From an uncultured Prevotellaceae bacterium (GTDB taxonomy: Bacteria > Bacteroidota > Bacteroidia > Bacteroidales > Bacteroidaceae), in the NCBI GenBank assembly GCA_947176655.1, contig CAMWRK010000083.1:1-8533 (forward strand): DNA of 8,533 nt. Direction: 5' to 3'. A model generated the notes under the pieces. The model had not been told where the DNA came from and searched no databases. It was given only the letters and a program-made list of their open reading frames with translations. Both the position numbers and the translations under genes were made by a program. Shown in pieces: positions 6,648-8,533 of the stretch; positions within the stretch are counted from its first letter, which is position 1; each line of letters starts with the position of its first letter.

Positions 6648-6664
6648 TATCAGGAATTACCCCG

Positions 6665-6683
6665 CCCCATATAATATGTGGGG
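6665..6683 (+). terminator. GC-capped hairpin after the efflux operon / in the DUF4468 leader
   Basis: CCCCA (6665-6669) pairs with TGGGG (6679-6683). Three more pairs (one T-G) extend the stem to 8 bp with a 3-nt loop. The sequence after it is AAAATTT, not a real T run, so it would be a poor intrinsic terminator for the operon ending at 6581. If the -7 box at 6640 is used, it lies early in the 5' leader of the next gene and could affect mRNA stability or translation. Confidence 0.4.
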
Positions 6684-6707
6684 AAAATTTCTAATGACAA
6701 TACTCCT

Positions 6708-7385
6708 ATGAAAAAGATTATTCTGGTTATGTTGCTCTTGTTGCCAATAATGGCAACGGCTCAGAAAGTCAAGGAAGACAAACATGCGGCCAAGTATTTG
6801 AAAGGTGCTGTTCCCGTGGAGGACGGCATAGTGACTTTCAAAAAGACATTCCGCGTGCCGGGACAGACCGATGCACAGTTGTACGAAGCCATGCTGTTCT
6901 ATGTTAAGGACAACCTTGTTGAGAAAGGCATAGAGGGTGCCGGAACCCGTATGCTCAGCGATGGCAAAGAGGATGGTATCATATCTGCACGCATTGAGGA
7001 ATGGATGGTTTTCTCCAAACGTTTCCTCGAACTGGACAGAGCACGCCTGCGCTATCAGATCAATGTCACGACAGGCAATGCCGAAGTCAATATGATTGTC
7101 ACGCAGATTTCTTATCTTTACGGTGAGGAATGGAATGAAAATAAGCCTACAGGCAAAGGTGGAGAGAGATACAGAGCTGAAGAATGGATAACTGACAAGG
7201 TTTCGCTTAACGGAAAAGGAACCAAGGTTCTTTCAGGCAGTGGCAAATTCCGCCGCCGTACAATAGACCGCATTACAGAAATATTCGAAAATGCCATGGA
7301 CATGTTCGAATCCAAGGTTAAGGAAGAGAAAGCCAAAGGGCAGAATGAAACGAAGGTACAGAAACGCCAGTTCGTCGTTGACTAA
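6708..7385 (+). CDS. Secreted DUF4468 domain-containing protein
   Basis: Exported protein of unknown function, 225 residues. The ATG at 6708 gives a clear signal peptide (MKKIILVMLLLLPIMATA, cleavage before QK). A GTG at 6678 would add ten hydrophilic residues inside the upstream hairpin and is rejected. Residues about 35-125 match the DUF4468 pattern known from Bacteroidetes: VPVEDGIVTFKKTFRVPG, then a helix (DAQLYEAMLFYVKDNL), strands with DGIISARIEEW and RARLRYQINV. Family members are described as having a TBP-like fold. Later parts keep an EEWITDKVSLNGKG segment and a helix with ATIDRI-like spacing (RTIDRITEIFENA, 184-196). The last 25 residues are charged (KVKEEKAKGQN...) and probably disordered. 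It is the first gene of a tight cluster with a small membrane protein (28 bp on) and a porin, which points to an envelope role. No catalytic motif is seen. Confidence 0.85.
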   Translation: MKKIILVMLLLLPIMATAQKVKEDKHAAKYLKGAVPVEDGIVTFKKTFRVPGQTDAQLYEAMLFYVKDNLVEKGIEGAGTRMLSDGKEDGIISARIEEWMVFSKRFLELDRARLRYQINVTTGNAEVNMIVTQISYLYGEEWNENKPTGKGGERYRAEEWITDKVSLNGKGTKVLSGSGKFRRRTIDRITEIFENAMDMFESKVKEEKAKGQNETKVQKRQFVVD

Positions 7386-7413
7386 ATCTGTGACAAAAGT
7401 ATAGCGCATTAGT

Positions 7414-7653
7414 ATGGCAAACAAAGAAATGTCCCTTGAGGAACAGGTAGAGAAGATACGGGTCAGACGCAATGGTTCCGGAGAAAAAAAGGAGCGGGCA
7501 CGCCGCATACTGAATAATGTCTTCCTCATACTTGCAGCTTGTGGCGTGGTGACCTATTTTTCCGGCGAGGAACACCATATAAACGGCCTTATACTGGTAG
7601 GCATGGCCATGGCATTCAAAGTCGTGGAGATATTTATAAGAATATTGGGATAG
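7414..7653 (+). CDS. Small two-helix membrane protein, function unknown
   Basis: A 79-residue protein that I do not recognise by family name. It has a charged N-terminus (about 1-31: EEQVEKIRVRRNGSGEKKERARR), then TM1 about 33-49 (LNNVFLILAACGVVTYF), a short polar turn with GEEHHIN (51-57) and TM2 about 58-78 (GLILVGMAMAFKVVEIFIRIL). The positive stretch before TM1 predicts a cytoplasmic N-terminus, so an N-in/C-in hairpin in the inner membrane. It is a real gene rather than a chance ORF: it has an ATG start, good hydrophobic periodicity, and sits 28 bp after the DUF4468 gene and 25 bp before the porin start on the same strand. No signal peptide, cysteine lipobox or enzyme motif is visible. 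Confidence 0.75.
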   Translation: MANKEMSLEEQVEKIRVRRNGSGEKKERARRILNNVFLILAACGVVTYFSGEEHHINGLILVGMAMAFKVVEIFIRILG

Positions 7654-7678
7654 ATACCGTTATATCTGCAAGCATACG

Positions 7679-8533
7679 TTGAGAAAGTTACTTACATTAC
7701 TCATATTGATAGTGGGCCTACCTTCGTGGGCCCGCTTTGCTGTATCGTATCAGCATGACGATGATTTCTATCGCGATAATGACGAGATATCCGGTGAGCA
7801 CGCTGAAAAACGTTCCACATCATGGGGACGCGATACGACTCGAGGTAAGCAGATTCCTCTGCCTATGGGTGTATTCCAGTGGAGAATAGACAGCCGTCTC
7901 GGTACGGTAATCCCTGCCGAGAACACAGATACCGCAGTGCATAACTTCCAGAACTGGAAGATGCAGGATGGAATGCGAGGAACATTTTCCCACATCGGCA
8001 ATACCGGTTCGCCACGGTTGTCACGCATTTTCATGGACAGAAAGACGGACGAAAACTTCATTTTCCTTACGCCACTAAGTTATTTCCGCGGTAGTGTATC
8101 CGATTTTCTTTTTACCAACACCAAGAGTCCTATTACCAATCTTGCTTATCATTCATGCGGTGACAGCCAAGACGGCGAGGACAGGGTACGAGGCAACTTC
8201 GCCACAAATATTAACAAAGTGTCAGGAGTAGGTTTCAAGCTGGACTACAACTATTCGCGCGGTTACTACTCCAATCAGCAGAACAGCCAGTTCGGTGCCA
8301 TACTGTATGGCTATCATCTGGGCGAGAGGTACAACATACACGCATATATCAACGCCAATCACATGAAAAGTGCCGAGAACGGCGGATTGGCAAATGACAA
8401 CTATATAACCCAGCCTTGGATATACCAGCAGAAATTCGGCAGCAAGGATATTCCTGTAAATCTGTCTTCCACATGGAATATGAACGATGATGAGACCTAT
8501 TACCTGAATCAGCGTTATAACATAGGATATGAC
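7679..8533 (+). CDS. Putative outer-membrane porin (Bacteroidetes porin family), 5' part, runs off right edge
   Basis: First 285 codons of a secreted beta-barrel protein resembling the Bacteroidetes 'putative porin' family (Porin_10 type). Landmarks are PLPMGVFQWRIDSRLG, HNFQNW, the signature IGNTGSPRLSRIFMDRK (about 102-118), LTPLSYFR, NTKSPITNLAYH, RGNFATNINKVSGVGFKLDY and many alternating aromatic/polar strands ending at the edge. Between the in-frame TAA at 7637 and residue 25 there is no ATG. TTG at 7679 starts a textbook signal peptide, RKLLTLLILIVGLPSWA, so it is the chosen start. TTG 7706 and GTG 7712 would cut that peptide short. The start lies 25 bp after the small membrane protein gene. 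A GC-rich hairpin (7711-7736) falls inside the signal-peptide codons. The transported substrate is unknown. Family call fairly sure, start less so. Confidence 0.85.
   Translation, partial: MRKLLTLLILIVGLPSWARFAVSYQHDDDFYRDNDEISGEHAEKRSTSWGRDTTRGKQIPLPMGVFQWRIDSRLGTVIPAENTDTAVHNFQNWKMQDGMRGTFSHIGNTGSPRLSRIFMDRKTDENFIFLTPLSYFRGSVSDFLFTNTKSPITNLAYHSCGDSQDGEDRVRGNFATNINKVSGVGFKLDYNYSRGYYSNQQNSQFGAILYGYHLGERYNIHAYINANHMKSAENGGLANDNYITQPWIYQQKFGSKDIPVNLSSTWNMNDDETYYLNQRYNIGYD
7711..7736 (+). other. Stem-loop within the porin signal-peptide codons
   Basis: AGTGGGCC (7711-7718) pairs with GGCCCGCT (7729-7736): 8 bp with one T-G pair, closing a 10-nt loop. It begins 32 nt after the TTG start. A stable stem at this place can slow early translation or cause transcriptional attenuation, but there is no T run beyond TTT after it. 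It may equally be a by-product of the GLPSWAR codons. Confidence 0.4.

Noticed and set aside
7768..8061. 97-residue minus-strand open frame opposite the porin
   Set aside because: Antisense shadow of the porin, whose sense frame matches the family signature over the same stretch.

Overview
The window looks like a piece of a Bacteroidales chromosome (Bacteroides/Prevotella type). Evidence: promoters of the TAnnTTTG (-7) / TTTG (-33) kind specific to that phylum, no Shine-Dalgarno sequences before starts, a secreted GH29-type fucosidase, a DUF4468 protein and a Bacteroidetes 'putative porin'. The genus assignment is inference only.

Left part (1-1065): the 5' end of a secreted alpha-L-fucosidase gene runs leftward off the window from a well-formed promoter. 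To its right lies a decayed, 5'-truncated remnant of an acyltransferase-3 membrane protein gene on the + strand. It holds two compensating one-base frameshifts. An imperfect hairpin separates it from the convergent ribE.

Middle part (1066-6581): ribE (riboflavin synthase, - strand) is transcribed divergently from a four-gene + strand operon. That operon is a TolC-family outer-membrane channel, a MacA-like lipoprotein adaptor, a MacB-type ATPase and a MacB-type permease. Together these make a complete MacAB-TolC-like tripartite ABC efflux or export machine, with MacB split into two polypeptides. Each of the two divergent transcription units has a recognisable Bacteroidales promoter in the 240-bp gap. 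No regulator gene is adjacent.

Right part (6582-8533): after a 126-bp gap with a perfect short palindrome, a -7 box and a GC-rich hairpin comes a second + strand cluster. It holds a secreted DUF4468 protein, a 79-residue two-helix membrane protein of unknown function and the 5' part of a putative outer-membrane porin. The porin has no in-frame ATG and appears to start at TTG. The genes are 25-28 bp apart and probably co-transcribed.

Most genes are recognisable housekeeping or envelope functions. The least understood parts are the DUF4468/small-membrane-protein/porin cluster and the regulatory structures just upstream of it. I see no clear evidence for a wholly new system, mobile element, CRISPR array or RNA gene.
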